Assembly (NCBI GenBank): GCA_044224515.1
Contig: JBGAKH010000006.1
Location: 124,001 to 188,000 of the forward strand
Direction: 5' to 3'
DNA from: JBBATK01 sp044224515
GTDB taxonomy: Bacteria > Bacteroidota > Ignavibacteria > Kapaibacteriales > NICIL-2
Length of the DNA stretch: 64,000 bases
Shown here piece after piece: positions 52,084 to 60,692 of the stretch; position 1 is the first letter of the stretch; every line of letters begins with the position of its first letter. The notes under the pieces are model-generated. The model did not search any database. It had not been told where the DNA came from and was given only the letters and a program-made list of their open reading frames with translations. The position numbers and the translations under genes are program-made.

Positions 52084-52974
52084 ATGTCAATAAAAGTCAT
52101 TCAAGTCAGTTACATGTCGGGAGCCGGAAATCTCTTCAGTGTTGTTGACGTGCGCAATGGTGCTTTAGCAACAAGACTACGTCCAGACCAAGTTGTACAG
52201 TTGTGCGCGCCGAATGAGTTCTGTCCTCGCGGAACCGAGGGCTTGTTACTACTCAACAATGCTGAAGACATGGACAGGGATTTCGACGTACATTTTTTCA
52301 ACCCTGATGGTTCCAGTTCCATGATGTGTGGGAACGGAGCGCGATGTGCTGTGCGATTCGCGGTCGATCAGTCTTTTGTACGAGCGGATTCTAACAGATA
52401 TCGATTTTTGATGGCTGCAAAGCACTATAGTGCGCGCCAAGATGGAGACCTCATCGAGGTCGAATTCGACGCTCCGCGTTTGTGTGAGTTCGATAAAAAG
52501 TTAGAAGTCAGCAATACCATTTTCACTGTCGATTACATCGATGTCGGCTCTGACCACTTGGTGATCTCTGCAGATCAATTTTACACAGGGGCGAATTCGC
52601 TTGGATTCAACGAGATGGAATGTGCATCGTCGTTGCGACATCATGCACATCTCGTCCGCGGTGCCAATGTGAATATCGTGCGACAACGCGAGCAGACACC
52701 GGCAGAAGCGGAATCAGAGACGATCTACGATCTTCGTACTTTTGAGCGAGGGGTAGAAGACTTTACAGGAGCTTGCGGTACAGGTGCATTAGCAAGCGCG
52801 GTTTCCTTAACTCGTGGCAGTCGTAGTGTACAAGACCAAGTGCATCTCTGTCCGCCCAGCGGCCAGATACTCGAAGTTCTTCTTGATCGCAATGAACTCT
52901 GCGAGATAACGAAGATGTACTTACGTGGACCGGCTATATACCTTGGCGCAGCGGAGATAACGATAGAGGAATAA
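52084..52974 (+). CDS. dapF: Diaminopimelate epimerase
   Basis: Interconverts LL- and meso-diaminopimelate for lysine and peptidoglycan. The 296 residues show SGAGNLFSVVD at the start, in place of the usual SGxGND. Both catalytic cysteines are present: Cys82 in MCGNGARC and Cys231 in TGACGTGA. A PDGS loop (FFNPDGSSS) precedes the first. The replacement of the usual Asn-Asp (GND) by Asn-Leu in the first motif is uncommon. AGGAG six bases before the ATG supports the start. Single gene, followed after 82 bases by an M20 peptidase gene. Confidence 0.92.
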   Translation: MSIKVIQVSYMSGAGNLFSVVDVRNGALATRLRPDQVVQLCAPNEFCPRGTEGLLLLNNAEDMDRDFDVHFFNPDGSSSMMCGNGARCAVRFAVDQSFVRADSNRYRFLMAAKHYSARQDGDLIEVEFDAPRLCEFDKKLEVSNTIFTVDYIDVGSDHLVISADQFYTGANSLGFNEMECASSLRHHAHLVRGANVNIVRQREQTPAEAESETIYDLRTFERGVEDFTGACGTGALASAVSLTRGSRSVQDQVHLCPPSGQILEVLLDRNELCEITKMYLRGPAIYLGAAEITIEE

Positions 52975-53056
52975 TTGGGAGCTCGTCTTCGCCAATACGT
53001 TGTTCTAGCTGAACGCCAATTCACGAAGCGCACAATGACCCTTTATTTGCTACTTC

Positions 53057-54265
53057 ATGGACGCTTTTCAAACAATGAATATCAAACACATGACCACACT
53101 CCATCAAAGAATTCTAGACAACGAATCCACGATCATCGCGCATCGACGTCACATCCATGCGCATCCGGAGCTGTCTTTTCAAGAGTTTGAGACATCGAAG
53201 TACATCCAAGCGGAACTCCAACGGCTGGGCATTGACTTTCGTGTTATTGCAACGACGGGAGTTGTGGCTACGATAGGGTCGGGTGATCGATGTGTTGCTT
53301 TACGCGCCGACATTGATGCCTTACCAATTGTCGAAGAGACGGGATTGCCCTTTAGTTCAATGCATCCGGGTGTGATGCATGCTTGTGGGCACGACTCTCA
53401 TACTGCCATGTTACTGGGAGCGGCAGCAGTCTTGAAATCGATGGAGTCAGAGATTCCTGGTGTGGTCAAACTGATTTTTCAACCCGGTGAGGAAAAGTCG
53501 CCCGGTGGTGCTTCTGTCATGATCAAGGAAGGAGTTCTGGAAAACCCACGACCTGAAGTCATCTTCGGTCAACACGTGAACCCGGATGCAACGGTAGGTC
53601 ATCTTGAATTCGCTCCTGACATAATGATGGCGAGTGCGGATGAGCTGTATTGGACATTGCGTGGTTTTGGAGCACATGCTGCGCAGCCTCACAAAGGCAA
53701 AGATCCGGTTGTAGCTGCAGCAGAACTCATCCTGCATCTGCAAACGCTTGTAAGTCGTCAGCGAAATCCCCTGGATGCCGGGGTACTGTCAGTGACGAGC
53801 ATTCACGGCGGATCCGCTACCAACATTATTCCTGATGTTGTTGAACTTAAAGGAACGTTGCGAGCGTTTAACGATGCGTGGCGTTGGGAAACTTTGAAGA
53901 GAATAGAAGAGCATAGTGCCTCTTTGTGTGCTTTACACGGTGTAGAGTGTGCCTTTGAAGTAGTAGTAGGTTATCCGCCGCTGAGAAATACTCCCGCGGT
54001 CGTGGAGCACGCGAAAGGCATTGCCGCACGGATTGTTCCGGCAGAGCAGGTCCACGACTTTGAACCAAAAATGTGGGCTGAAGACTTTTCATTCTATGCA
54101 CGTGAGATTCCGGCTGCTTTCTGGATGCTTGGAGTTCGACCCCCTGAGCAAGAGTTTCTGGCAGGATTACACAACGCAAAGTTTAGTCCGGACGAGCGCG
54201 CATTTGTCTATGGATCGGAGATGATGGTTCGCGTTGCACTCGAGTGGTTGGGATCCAAGGTCTAG
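53057..54265 (+). CDS. M20-family amidohydrolase
   Basis: Zinc-dependent deacylase of the IAA-amino acid hydrolase/hippurate hydrolase subgroup, 402 residues. Family marks are HRRHIHAHPELSFQEFET, ALRADIDALPIVEETGLPF, the metal site MHACGHDSHTAMLLGAA, IFQPGEEKSPGGASVMIKEG and the dimerisation domain with AHAAQPHKGKDPVVAAAE. WAEDFSFYAREIPA lies near the end. Because dapF precedes it, N-acetyl-diaminopimelate deacetylase is an attractive but unproven role; that enzyme belongs to the same subgroup. ATG codons at 53057, 53075 and 53090 are all in frame. Confidence 0.88.
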   Translation: MDAFQTMNIKHMTTLHQRILDNESTIIAHRRHIHAHPELSFQEFETSKYIQAELQRLGIDFRVIATTGVVATIGSGDRCVALRADIDALPIVEETGLPFSSMHPGVMHACGHDSHTAMLLGAAAVLKSMESEIPGVVKLIFQPGEEKSPGGASVMIKEGVLENPRPEVIFGQHVNPDATVGHLEFAPDIMMASADELYWTLRGFGAHAAQPHKGKDPVVAAAELILHLQTLVSRQRNPLDAGVLSVTSIHGGSATNIIPDVVELKGTLRAFNDAWRWETLKRIEEHSASLCALHGVECAFEVVVGYPPLRNTPAVVEHAKGIAARIVPAEQVHDFEPKMWAEDFSFYAREIPAAFWMLGVRPPEQEFLAGLHNAKFSPDERAFVYGSEMMVRVALEWLGSKV

Positions 54266-54295
54266 GCACATGACGGTCACTTTATCGACGCGTGC

Positions 54296-55126
54296 TTATA
54301 GAGTCACGGCTCCCTTAAGTATATGTGGACTGCAATACCAGCACAAGATTGCCGTCGCTGCCGCAACGTTTAGAGAATCAACGTGTTCAGATATAGGAAT
54401 GTGTGCAATGAAATCTGCAACGGCCTGGACAGATTCCTCCACTCCTTGAGCTTCAGATCCAACGACAAGAACACACCGAGCTTCCGGACTAAGTTCGCGA
54501 ATGTCCTGTGACTTCGTTCCAAGCTCTGCCACCACGATCTGCGCGTTTCGATCGACGCGTAGGTCTCTAAGAGTTGAGCCAAGGTGTTGACAACGGTGTA
54601 CCTTCATTCCAAAAATAGTTCCCATCGATACACGCACTGCTCGGCGTAGCCAAGGCGATGTGCACCGGTCATCAATAATCAAGGAGTTGAAACCAAAGGC
54701 TCTGGCACTGCGCACAAGTGCGCCCATGTTTTCACTGTCAGCCAGAGAGTTTAATGCAAGAATAGGAAAGTCAAGCTCCTCAAGCGATTGCTCCGGAGGT
54801 TGATAAACACAGAGAAGGATGTTTTGGTGCAGCTTATATCCAACGATGTCGCGCAGCAGTTGCTCCGAGGCACAATAGCGGTGTTTATCAGCTATTCCTC
54901 GACTATTCAATATGGTATCGTAGCGCTGAAGTAAGGCTTCGCTGCCGAGAACATCCTGCGGCACGATGTCTGATTCCAAAGCCTTACGAACGACTTTCTC
55001 ACTTTCAACGATTACTCGCGAGCCTGCGGAAAGTAAGTGCATGTCGTCTCGAGGATCTGAGTGTTGTTCGCGCAGACTTCGATAGTGAGCTATGCGTGGA
55101 TCATCTATAGATTCAATGTATTGCAT
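54296..55126 (-). CDS. SpoU/TrmH-family RNA 2'-O-methyltransferase
   Basis: Transfers methyl from SAM to a ribose 2'-OH in tRNA or rRNA through a trefoil-knot fold. About 276 residues. The N-terminal substrate-binding part is followed by the three SPOUT motifs: LALNSLADSENMGALVRSAR, VLVVGSEAQGVEESV and HIPISEHVDSLNVAAATAI. The target nucleotide is not evident. The ATG at 55126 lies two bases past the stop of the FAD-dependent dehydrogenase, so the frame extending to 55255 inside that gene is not used. Translational coupling is likely. Confidence 0.88.
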   Translation of the reverse strand: MQYIESIDDPRIAHYRSLREQHSDPRDDMHLLSAGSRVIVESEKVVRKALESDIVPQDVLGSEALLQRYDTILNSRGIADKHRYCASEQLLRDIVGYKLHQNILLCVYQPPEQSLEELDFPILALNSLADSENMGALVRSARAFGFNSLIIDDRCTSPWLRRAVRVSMGTIFGMKVHRCQHLGSTLRDLRVDRNAQIVVAELGTKSQDIRELSPEARCVLVVGSEAQGVEESVQAVADFIAHIPISEHVDSLNVAAATAILCWYCSPHILKGAVTL

Positions 55127-55128
55127 AG

Positions 55129-56727
55129 CTAGTGTGTAAAGGTGGCTCTGTTGCCGTGTCGGGATTGCAGAGTCTGAGCGATTGCAGATGCGACACGTTG
55201 ACCATCCATGGCTGCCGAAACAATGCCTCCTGCATAGCCGGCTCCCTCTCCACATGGGTAGAGACCTTTTATCTCAATATGTTCTAGACTATCGTTGTCT
55301 CTCGGGATTTTTAGTGGTGTTGAGGTTCGAGACTCTACTGCAGTTAACACTGCCTCGTTTGTGAAATAGCCTTTCATACTGCGATCAAAGAGTCGAAAGG
55401 CACGTTGCAGACGAGTGCGCAGGGATTCAGGCAGCAGTTCGTGCAGGGGGGCAGAATGAGTTCCCGGAATATACGAGCACGAAGCCAGTGTCTTAGAAAC
55501 ACGACCCTCGCTAAAATCGACCAGTCCTTGTGCAGGTACTCTTTGAGAACCATCACCATTCGCCTTGAACATACTCGTCTCAACTTCGTGTTGGAAAGCA
55601 AGTCCGGCGTGATCTCCGTGCTTGCGGTAGGCTTGGAGGTCTTCGGCTCGTATCTCGACAACGATACCGGAATTGGCATATCGAGAATCGCGTCGGCTCA
55701 TGCTCATACCGTTTACGACCAGCTCACCGGGTGCGGTTGCGGCGGGAACAATGAGTCCACCGGGGCACATACAAAACGAGTACACGCCTCGTCCATCAAC
55801 TTGCTCGGCAAGTCGATATGAAGCTGCCTCAAGTAATGGATTTCTTGGACGTTGTTTGTATTGGATTTCATCGATAAGTGCTTGAGGATGCTCAGCCCGC
55901 ACACCCATCGCAAACGCTTTGAGTTCAGTGCGAATGCCTCGTAGACGACACAGTTCGTAGATGTCTCGAGCCGAGTGACCTGTCGCAACGACCACAGCGT
56001 CTGCGATGATTTCCTGCCTATCATTGACCACGACTCCAAGGCATCGAGATCCCTTGATGATAAAGTCTGTGCAGCGTGCAGAAAAGTGAACTTCTCCTTT
56101 TCGCTCAAGGATACTGTCTCGTATCGCAGCAACAACTGCGGGTAACTTATTTGATCCGATGTGTGGGTGAGCATCGATAAGGATGTCAGCCTTTGCACCG
56201 TGCTCCACCAACAAACGAAGAACTCGATGAATGTCACCGCGCTTCGAAGAGCGTGTGTAGAGTTTCCCGTCCGAATATGCCCCTGCACCACCTTCACCAA
56301 AACAGTAGTTCGAGTCTTTGTCGACAACTCCGTCTTGTTGTATAGCTCTCAGGTCACGGCGGCGTAATCGAACGTCTTTTCCGCGGTCGATGACAATGGG
56401 CTTCATTCCATTTCGCAGAGCTTCAAGGGCCGCGAAGTATCCTGCAGGTCCTGCTCCAATGATGACGATACGTGGTGCGCTTGCTGATACCGCTGCAATC
56501 TCGCTGAGTAATGATGCACCCTTGAGAATCTCTTCACGTCGACTCAATTCAACACTGAGAACAATGAGAGGCTGGCGCGAGCGAGCGTCAATGGAACGAC
56601 GCTTTATACTGAATACAAAGTCTTCGTTGTCTTCTGCGATAGAAAAATGTCGCCGGGTGGATCGCTCAAGTTCGCGAAGGTCAAATGCTTGATCCGGAGG
56701 GAGTCGAAGTTCGAGAGTGTGGGGCAT
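55129..56727 (-). CDS. FAD-dependent dehydrogenase, uncharacterised
   Basis: A 532-residue flavoprotein of the COG2509 type, whose substrate is unknown. The first 80 residues are a small alpha/beta domain (ELRLPPDQAFDLRELERST) found in this family. The Rossmann FAD motif RIVIIGAGPAGYFAALEAL follows, with EGGAGAYSDGKLYTRS, VVVATGHSARDIYELC and FSFCMCPGG as YSFCMCPGGLIVPA. The end is GLYPCGEGAGYAGGIVSAAMDG. No signal peptide, so cytoplasmic. The SpoU methyltransferase gene follows two bases after its stop; in relatives such proteins are sometimes linked to RNA metabolism, but this is only context. Confidence 0.85.
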   Translation of the reverse strand: MPHTLELRLPPDQAFDLRELERSTRRHFSIAEDNEDFVFSIKRRSIDARSRQPLIVLSVELSRREEILKGASLLSEIAAVSASAPRIVIIGAGPAGYFAALEALRNGMKPIVIDRGKDVRLRRRDLRAIQQDGVVDKDSNYCFGEGGAGAYSDGKLYTRSSKRGDIHRVLRLLVEHGAKADILIDAHPHIGSNKLPAVVAAIRDSILERKGEVHFSARCTDFIIKGSRCLGVVVNDRQEIIADAVVVATGHSARDIYELCRLRGIRTELKAFAMGVRAEHPQALIDEIQYKQRPRNPLLEAASYRLAEQVDGRGVYSFCMCPGGLIVPAATAPGELVVNGMSMSRRDSRYANSGIVVEIRAEDLQAYRKHGDHAGLAFQHEVETSMFKANGDGSQRVPAQGLVDFSEGRVSKTLASCSYIPGTHSAPLHELLPESLRTRLQRAFRLFDRSMKGYFTNEAVLTAVESRTSTPLKIPRDNDSLEHIEIKGLYPCGEGAGYAGGIVSAAMDGQRVASAIAQTLQSRHGNRATFTH

Positions 56728-56839
56728 TGGAACTGATTTGGAGTTCAGGATGCATGATCTGCAAAACTACACAATCACGACAGCATATGTTGATTGTCAG
56801 GTCATTACAGACTGTTGCGTGACATGGGTTCCGCGAGCT

Positions 56840-56886
56840 GAGTCCTGGGAACCGAGTCCTGAGTCCGGAGATCTGAGTCCGGTCTT
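56840..56886. repeat. Degenerate 7-base tandem repeat
   Basis: GAGTCC begins at 56840, 56854, 56861 and 56875, always in a 7-base register: GAGTCCT, GGGAACC, GAGTCCT, GAGTCCG, GAGATCT, GAGTCCG. It lies in the 190 bases between asnB and the FAD-dependent dehydrogenase gene. Confidence 0.6.
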
Positions 56887-56917
56887 GCGCTCAGAAGTGA
56901 TAACCCTCGTGGGGGTC

Positions 56918-58840
56918 TTAGATCAGCGTGTAGCTACCGCTACGTTCAATGCTGGAAGGGCTGCGAAGTTGATTGAAGAAGTTTCGATGCCAGAGCTCAA
57001 AACTCAACAATGCAAAGAGGTGGCGTTGGTAGTTCTCGCGACGAGTTTGATGCAGCAGGATCATCTGATTGATCGTGTGCAGGTTAAAATATTCTCGTAC
57101 AGCGGAATCTCTTTCATTGAACAGGCGCTGAAGGGTCTTTGCCAAGTCATTCTGTAGCCATTCATCAATAGGTGTGGCAAAGCCGCGTTTTTTTCGATGC
57201 ACGATTTCGGAAGGCAAGACTGCCTCGCAAGCTTTTTTATGCAAATACTTCTGCATTGAGCCGCGAATCTTCAAGGAAGATGGTAGAGTCTCCAAAAAAG
57301 CTACGAGCTCATGATCCAAAAAGGGTACCCGCATCTCTATCGAGTTGGCCATGCTCATTTTGTCGTTGAAGAGCAAAAGGTTGTCGGCCAAATTGTGTCT
57401 CGTATCTATGTACAAAAGGCGAGATAGTGAGTCGTTCAAGTCGGAACTCAAAGCGTACAGTCGATCCATGCTCTGATCCGGAGCGCTGCTGATAGCGTCA
57501 TTGAGCTCACTCTTCAGGATTCTCTTTTTAAGATCCGGGTGAAAGATGGTATGTATCGCTCGAAATCGTTCAAGCTCGGACCTGAAAGCTGTGGAGTAGG
57601 CGAGTCGTTTGACACGTTCATTGCGCGGAAGCAACGATGCCATTTTTTGCAGTGGGAGCTTGTTGAGAAGCCAACCGTAATCGCTGAGAAACTTCTCTCC
57701 ACGATAACGAGGATAGCCGGCAAGTGGTTCGTCGGCACCTTGACCTGCAAGCACGACTTTTACATCGCGTGAGGCAAGCTGAGAAACGTAGAACATCGCC
57801 GGAATGGTCGACATTGCGATGGGCTCTTCAAGAAAGTAGAAGGACTTCTCAAAGAACTCCAAGTATTGGGTTCGCGTGATGCTGAGTTCGTTATGCGACG
57901 TTCCCAAGAGCTCGGCGCTTTGTCGTGCTTCGTTTAGTTCGTTGAAGTCTCCCGAGCCCTCGAAGCCAATGCTATACGACCGTACTGCAGTTTCGGCGTG
58001 ATCGGTCATGAATCGTGCGATAATCGCACTGTCAACACCACCGCTGAGCAAGATACCCACCGGCACATCGCTCATCATTTGGCGTTGAACAGCCTGACGC
58101 AACAGACGAGTGTATTCGAATCGGGCTTCGTCTTCACTGATGTGAAGATTTGTGCGAGGACGAGATTCGGAAATGGGGAAGAGTCTGGGAGTGCATCCTT
58201 GACGGACAAGTAGTATATGCCCCGGAAGCAACTTCTCGACTCCTTTAAACATCGTTTGTGGAGCGGGATTGAATCTATAATCAAGGAAGGTGTCCAGCGC
58301 TTGCAGATTCAGCTCTTTGGAGCATAGTTCAGCGTGAAGAACCGATTTAATCTCCGACCCGAAGGCTAGACTTCCTCCATGGTCAGCGTAGTACAGTGGC
58401 TTTACACCAAAGCTGTCACGTGCGAGTACCAACTGCCGCTGCTGTTCGTCGTAAATAGCCACGGCGAATATTCCGTTAAGACGAGCAAAGGCTTGAACGC
58501 CAAATTCTTCGTACAGGGCAAGAATGACTTCAGTGTCGGTTTTGGTGCTGAAGCTGTGTCCCTTACGAAGCAACAGATCTCGCAATTCACGGTAGTTGTA
58601 TATCTCACCATTAAACACAATGTGCTTTGTTGCACCTGCGTTTGAGATAGGTTGCTTTCCGCTTGCAAGATCGATGATGGATAAGCGCCGATGCCCGAGA
58701 CCGCAGTGGTGGTCCGGAGAGAGATAAAAGCCTTCATCATCCGGGCCTCTATGCTCGATACTGCGCGTCATGCCATGAAGCATGTCGAAAGAGACACCTT
58801 CGTTGTTGGCATAATGTAGTATACCGGCGATACCGCACAT
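56918..58840 (-). CDS. asnB: Asparagine synthetase (glutamine-hydrolysing)
   Basis: Transfers ammonia from glutamine to an aspartate-like carboxylate. The 640 residues comprise the Ntn glutaminase with Cys2 (MCGIAGIL), GPDDEGFY and NGEIYNYRELR. The ATP-dependent synthetase domain has GILLSGGVDSAIIARFM, VVLAGQGADEPLAGYPRY and NSIEMRVPFLDHELVAFLE. This longer AsnB form is often found in polysaccharide or lasso-like clusters, where it can amidate sugars. It overlaps the FkbM methyltransferase gene (TAATG), which supports such a cell-surface role, though ordinary asparagine synthesis is equally possible. Confidence 0.92.
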   Translation of the reverse strand: MCGIAGILHYANNEGVSFDMLHGMTRSIEHRGPDDEGFYLSPDHHCGLGHRRLSIIDLASGKQPISNAGATKHIVFNGEIYNYRELRDLLLRKGHSFSTKTDTEVILALYEEFGVQAFARLNGIFAVAIYDEQQRQLVLARDSFGVKPLYYADHGGSLAFGSEIKSVLHAELCSKELNLQALDTFLDYRFNPAPQTMFKGVEKLLPGHILLVRQGCTPRLFPISESRPRTNLHISEDEARFEYTRLLRQAVQRQMMSDVPVGILLSGGVDSAIIARFMTDHAETAVRSYSIGFEGSGDFNELNEARQSAELLGTSHNELSITRTQYLEFFEKSFYFLEEPIAMSTIPAMFYVSQLASRDVKVVLAGQGADEPLAGYPRYRGEKFLSDYGWLLNKLPLQKMASLLPRNERVKRLAYSTAFRSELERFRAIHTIFHPDLKKRILKSELNDAISSAPDQSMDRLYALSSDLNDSLSRLLYIDTRHNLADNLLLFNDKMSMANSIEMRVPFLDHELVAFLETLPSSLKIRGSMQKYLHKKACEAVLPSEIVHRKKRGFATPIDEWLQNDLAKTLQRLFNERDSAVREYFNLHTINQMILLHQTRRENYQRHLFALLSFELWHRNFFNQLRSPSSIERSGSYTLI

Positions 58841-59613
58841 TAGCGTGTTGAATCAGGAGGTGAAGGGATTCGGAAGAAAATCAAGTCAGCTTGCAGCATA
58901 ACACCCGTTTGAGCATCGCTAAATCCCGGCTCGATCGATACCAAGGTGTAGCCAAGCTTGCGCATATTGACGATGGTGTCGTCGATCAATGTCTCGCCCT
59001 CGTAGAGCTGCACCAACGACGCTTCAACCTGGAATCCGTCGATCAAGTGAAGTACATCATGTGCACCTTCGATGATCTTCGACTCATATCCTTGCGCATC
59101 GATTTTCACAAACAAACGCTCGTCTTCGTCTTTAAATGCCTCAAGGATGGTGTCCAGACGTGAAACCACGACATCTTCTTTGCCGATGTATCGCGAATCC
59201 GGTGCAGCACCGGCATGTGCGGGCATCATGTTCAACAACGAACTGCTTTGTGAGTTAGCGGCAATGTTGATTTCTGTTATACCGTCATAGTCTCCCAAAG
59301 CGCAGTGGACGGTTTCCCAACCATCATCTTCATGTGCGCGCTCTCTTAGACTTTTGTACGCATCGGTCAATGGTTCAAACGACACAATACGTTGCTGATA
59401 GCCCATGCGGCGCAGGTCCGTGGCATACTGGCCAATGTTTGCTCCGATATCAAAAATCAAGTTGATATTGAAGTTTTGCAGAAGCTGCATGCGACGTTCA
59501 ACCGGACGAGATGCGTAGTCTGTGCTCACGAAGCGTTGGACATCGTATCCAACACGTCTGAGGAGCTGCCGGGCGGTACGCTGAATCGTCGGCTTTTTAT
59601 AGTTGGCGTTCAT
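58840..59613 (-). CDS. FkbM-family methyltransferase
   Basis: SAM-dependent O-methyltransferase of 257 residues, usually acting on sugars of polysaccharides or on natural products. The SAM-binding motif is INLIFDIGANIGQYATDL. RIVSFEPLTDAYKSL forms the second strand with its acidic ribose-binding residue. RLFVKIDAQGYESKIIEG is the conserved KIDxQGxE signature of FkbM. The stop codon overlaps the asnB start, so both come from one transcript. No other glycan genes flank the pair. Confidence 0.9.
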   Translation of the reverse strand: MNANYKKPTIQRTARQLLRRVGYDVQRFVSTDYASRPVERRMQLLQNFNINLIFDIGANIGQYATDLRRMGYQQRIVSFEPLTDAYKSLRERAHEDDGWETVHCALGDYDGITEINIAANSQSSSLLNMMPAHAGAAPDSRYIGKEDVVVSRLDTILEAFKDEDERLFVKIDAQGYESKIIEGAHDVLHLIDGFQVEASLVQLYEGETLIDDTIVNMRKLGYTLVSIEPGFSDAQTGVMLQADLIFFRIPSPPDSTR

Positions 59614-59718
59614 AAAAACCTATAGCTGTGTCATCGTTTTAAGATCTACGGCAAGGATTGTGCCAACGAACTACAAAGCAATCATAGGTCATTCTCCGAT
59701 TAGGTGTTAGCTTTGTAG

Positions 59719-59742
59719 AAAGCAGGTCGGAGACCTGTTTTT
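59719..59742 (+). promoter_or_regulatory. Terminator-like hairpin in the leader of response regulator 2
   Basis: AAAGCAGGTC and GACCTGTTTT pair (one G-T wobble) around GGA and run into five T, only 22 bases before the ATG. No plus-strand gene precedes it, so an attenuator within the regulator's own leader is more likely than ordinary termination. Confidence 0.55.
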
Positions 59743-59764
59743 CGTTAAAAATGAGGACTTTTCA

Positions 59765-60400
59765 ATGATTCGTGCGCTCATCGCAGATGATCATCCGATC
59801 ATGAGGGAGGGCTTGAAGCTCTTTCTCGTTTGCGCTTTGGATATCGTGGTCGACGAGGTTGAGGACGGTTTTCAGGCTATAGAGTATATCAAGAACAACG
59901 AACTTGACGTACTTATTTTAGATATCTCAATGCCCGGTATGGACGGACTCGAGACTCTGAAGCTTGTCAAAGACATTAAGCCTGAGCTTCCGGTATTGAT
60001 TCTGAGTGCATATTCTGAAGACCAGTACGCTTTGCGCGTATTGCGAGCAGGTGCGAGCGGCTACTTAATGAAGACATCGGCAACGGAAGAACTTGTCGAT
60101 GCAGTCAATTGTGTGATCTCAGGTAACAGATATCTGAGTCCACACGTTGCAGACAAAATTGTAGCTGACCTATCAGGTACCGGTGCACCGAATCATTCAA
60201 TTCTCTCGGATCGCGAATTTGAAGTCATGCTACTTCTAGCCCGAGGAAAAACTGTCACGCAGATAAGTGAGGACCTCGGATTGAGCGTAAAAACAGTAAG
60301 TACCTATCGTACCCGTGTGCTTGAGAAGATGAAGTTTGAGGACAACGCCGATATCACGCGCTATGTCATGCATAATGACCTTCTCAATCCTCCTGCATAA
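59765..60400 (+). CDS. NarL/FixJ-family response regulator 2
   Basis: A 211-residue two-component transcription factor. The acidic pocket ADDHPIMREG is followed by phospho-acceptor Asp53 in LILDISMPGMDG and the conserved Lys in GYLMKTSATEELVDAV. The LuxR-type helix-turn-helix is LSDREFEVMLLLARGKTVTQ with SVKTVSTYRTRVLEKM. No kinase is adjacent. It is distinct from regulator 1 at 18 kb (different linker, shorter N-terminus). Immediately upstream is a terminator-like hairpin on the same strand, suggesting attenuation. Confidence 0.9.
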   Translation: MIRALIADDHPIMREGLKLFLVCALDIVVDEVEDGFQAIEYIKNNELDVLILDISMPGMDGLETLKLVKDIKPELPVLILSAYSEDQYALRVLRAGASGYLMKTSATEELVDAVNCVISGNRYLSPHVADKIVADLSGTGAPNHSILSDREFEVMLLLARGKTVTQISEDLGLSVKTVSTYRTRVLEKMKFEDNADITRYVMHNDLLNPPA

Positions 60401-60692
60401 TGTCACTCGTGTCCGGAGCGTGTAGACGCTTCACAACACACATCTTCGTAACGTGCACCATCCACGAGGTGCCGTATTCGGCAGGGCTGAATCGGAGATT
60501 GCCGGTCGTCGTTCACCAAGTTGAAGTTCGTCTCTTCCTGATTTGGATAGCATGCGTATGCTGTCCAAAGGTATGAGTTTCGGATCCGTTTGCTGTACGA
60601 CTTAACGTTGCTCCATATCCTGACCTGTTTGCACGAGCACAGGATGTGGTCCTATCTGCCAGAAATTGCTTGTATCAATATCACTGAGTTTC

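Noticed and set aside
56717..57157. 146-residue plus-strand frame across the asnB end
   Set aside because: Largely antisense to the asnB C-terminus, which is well conserved.
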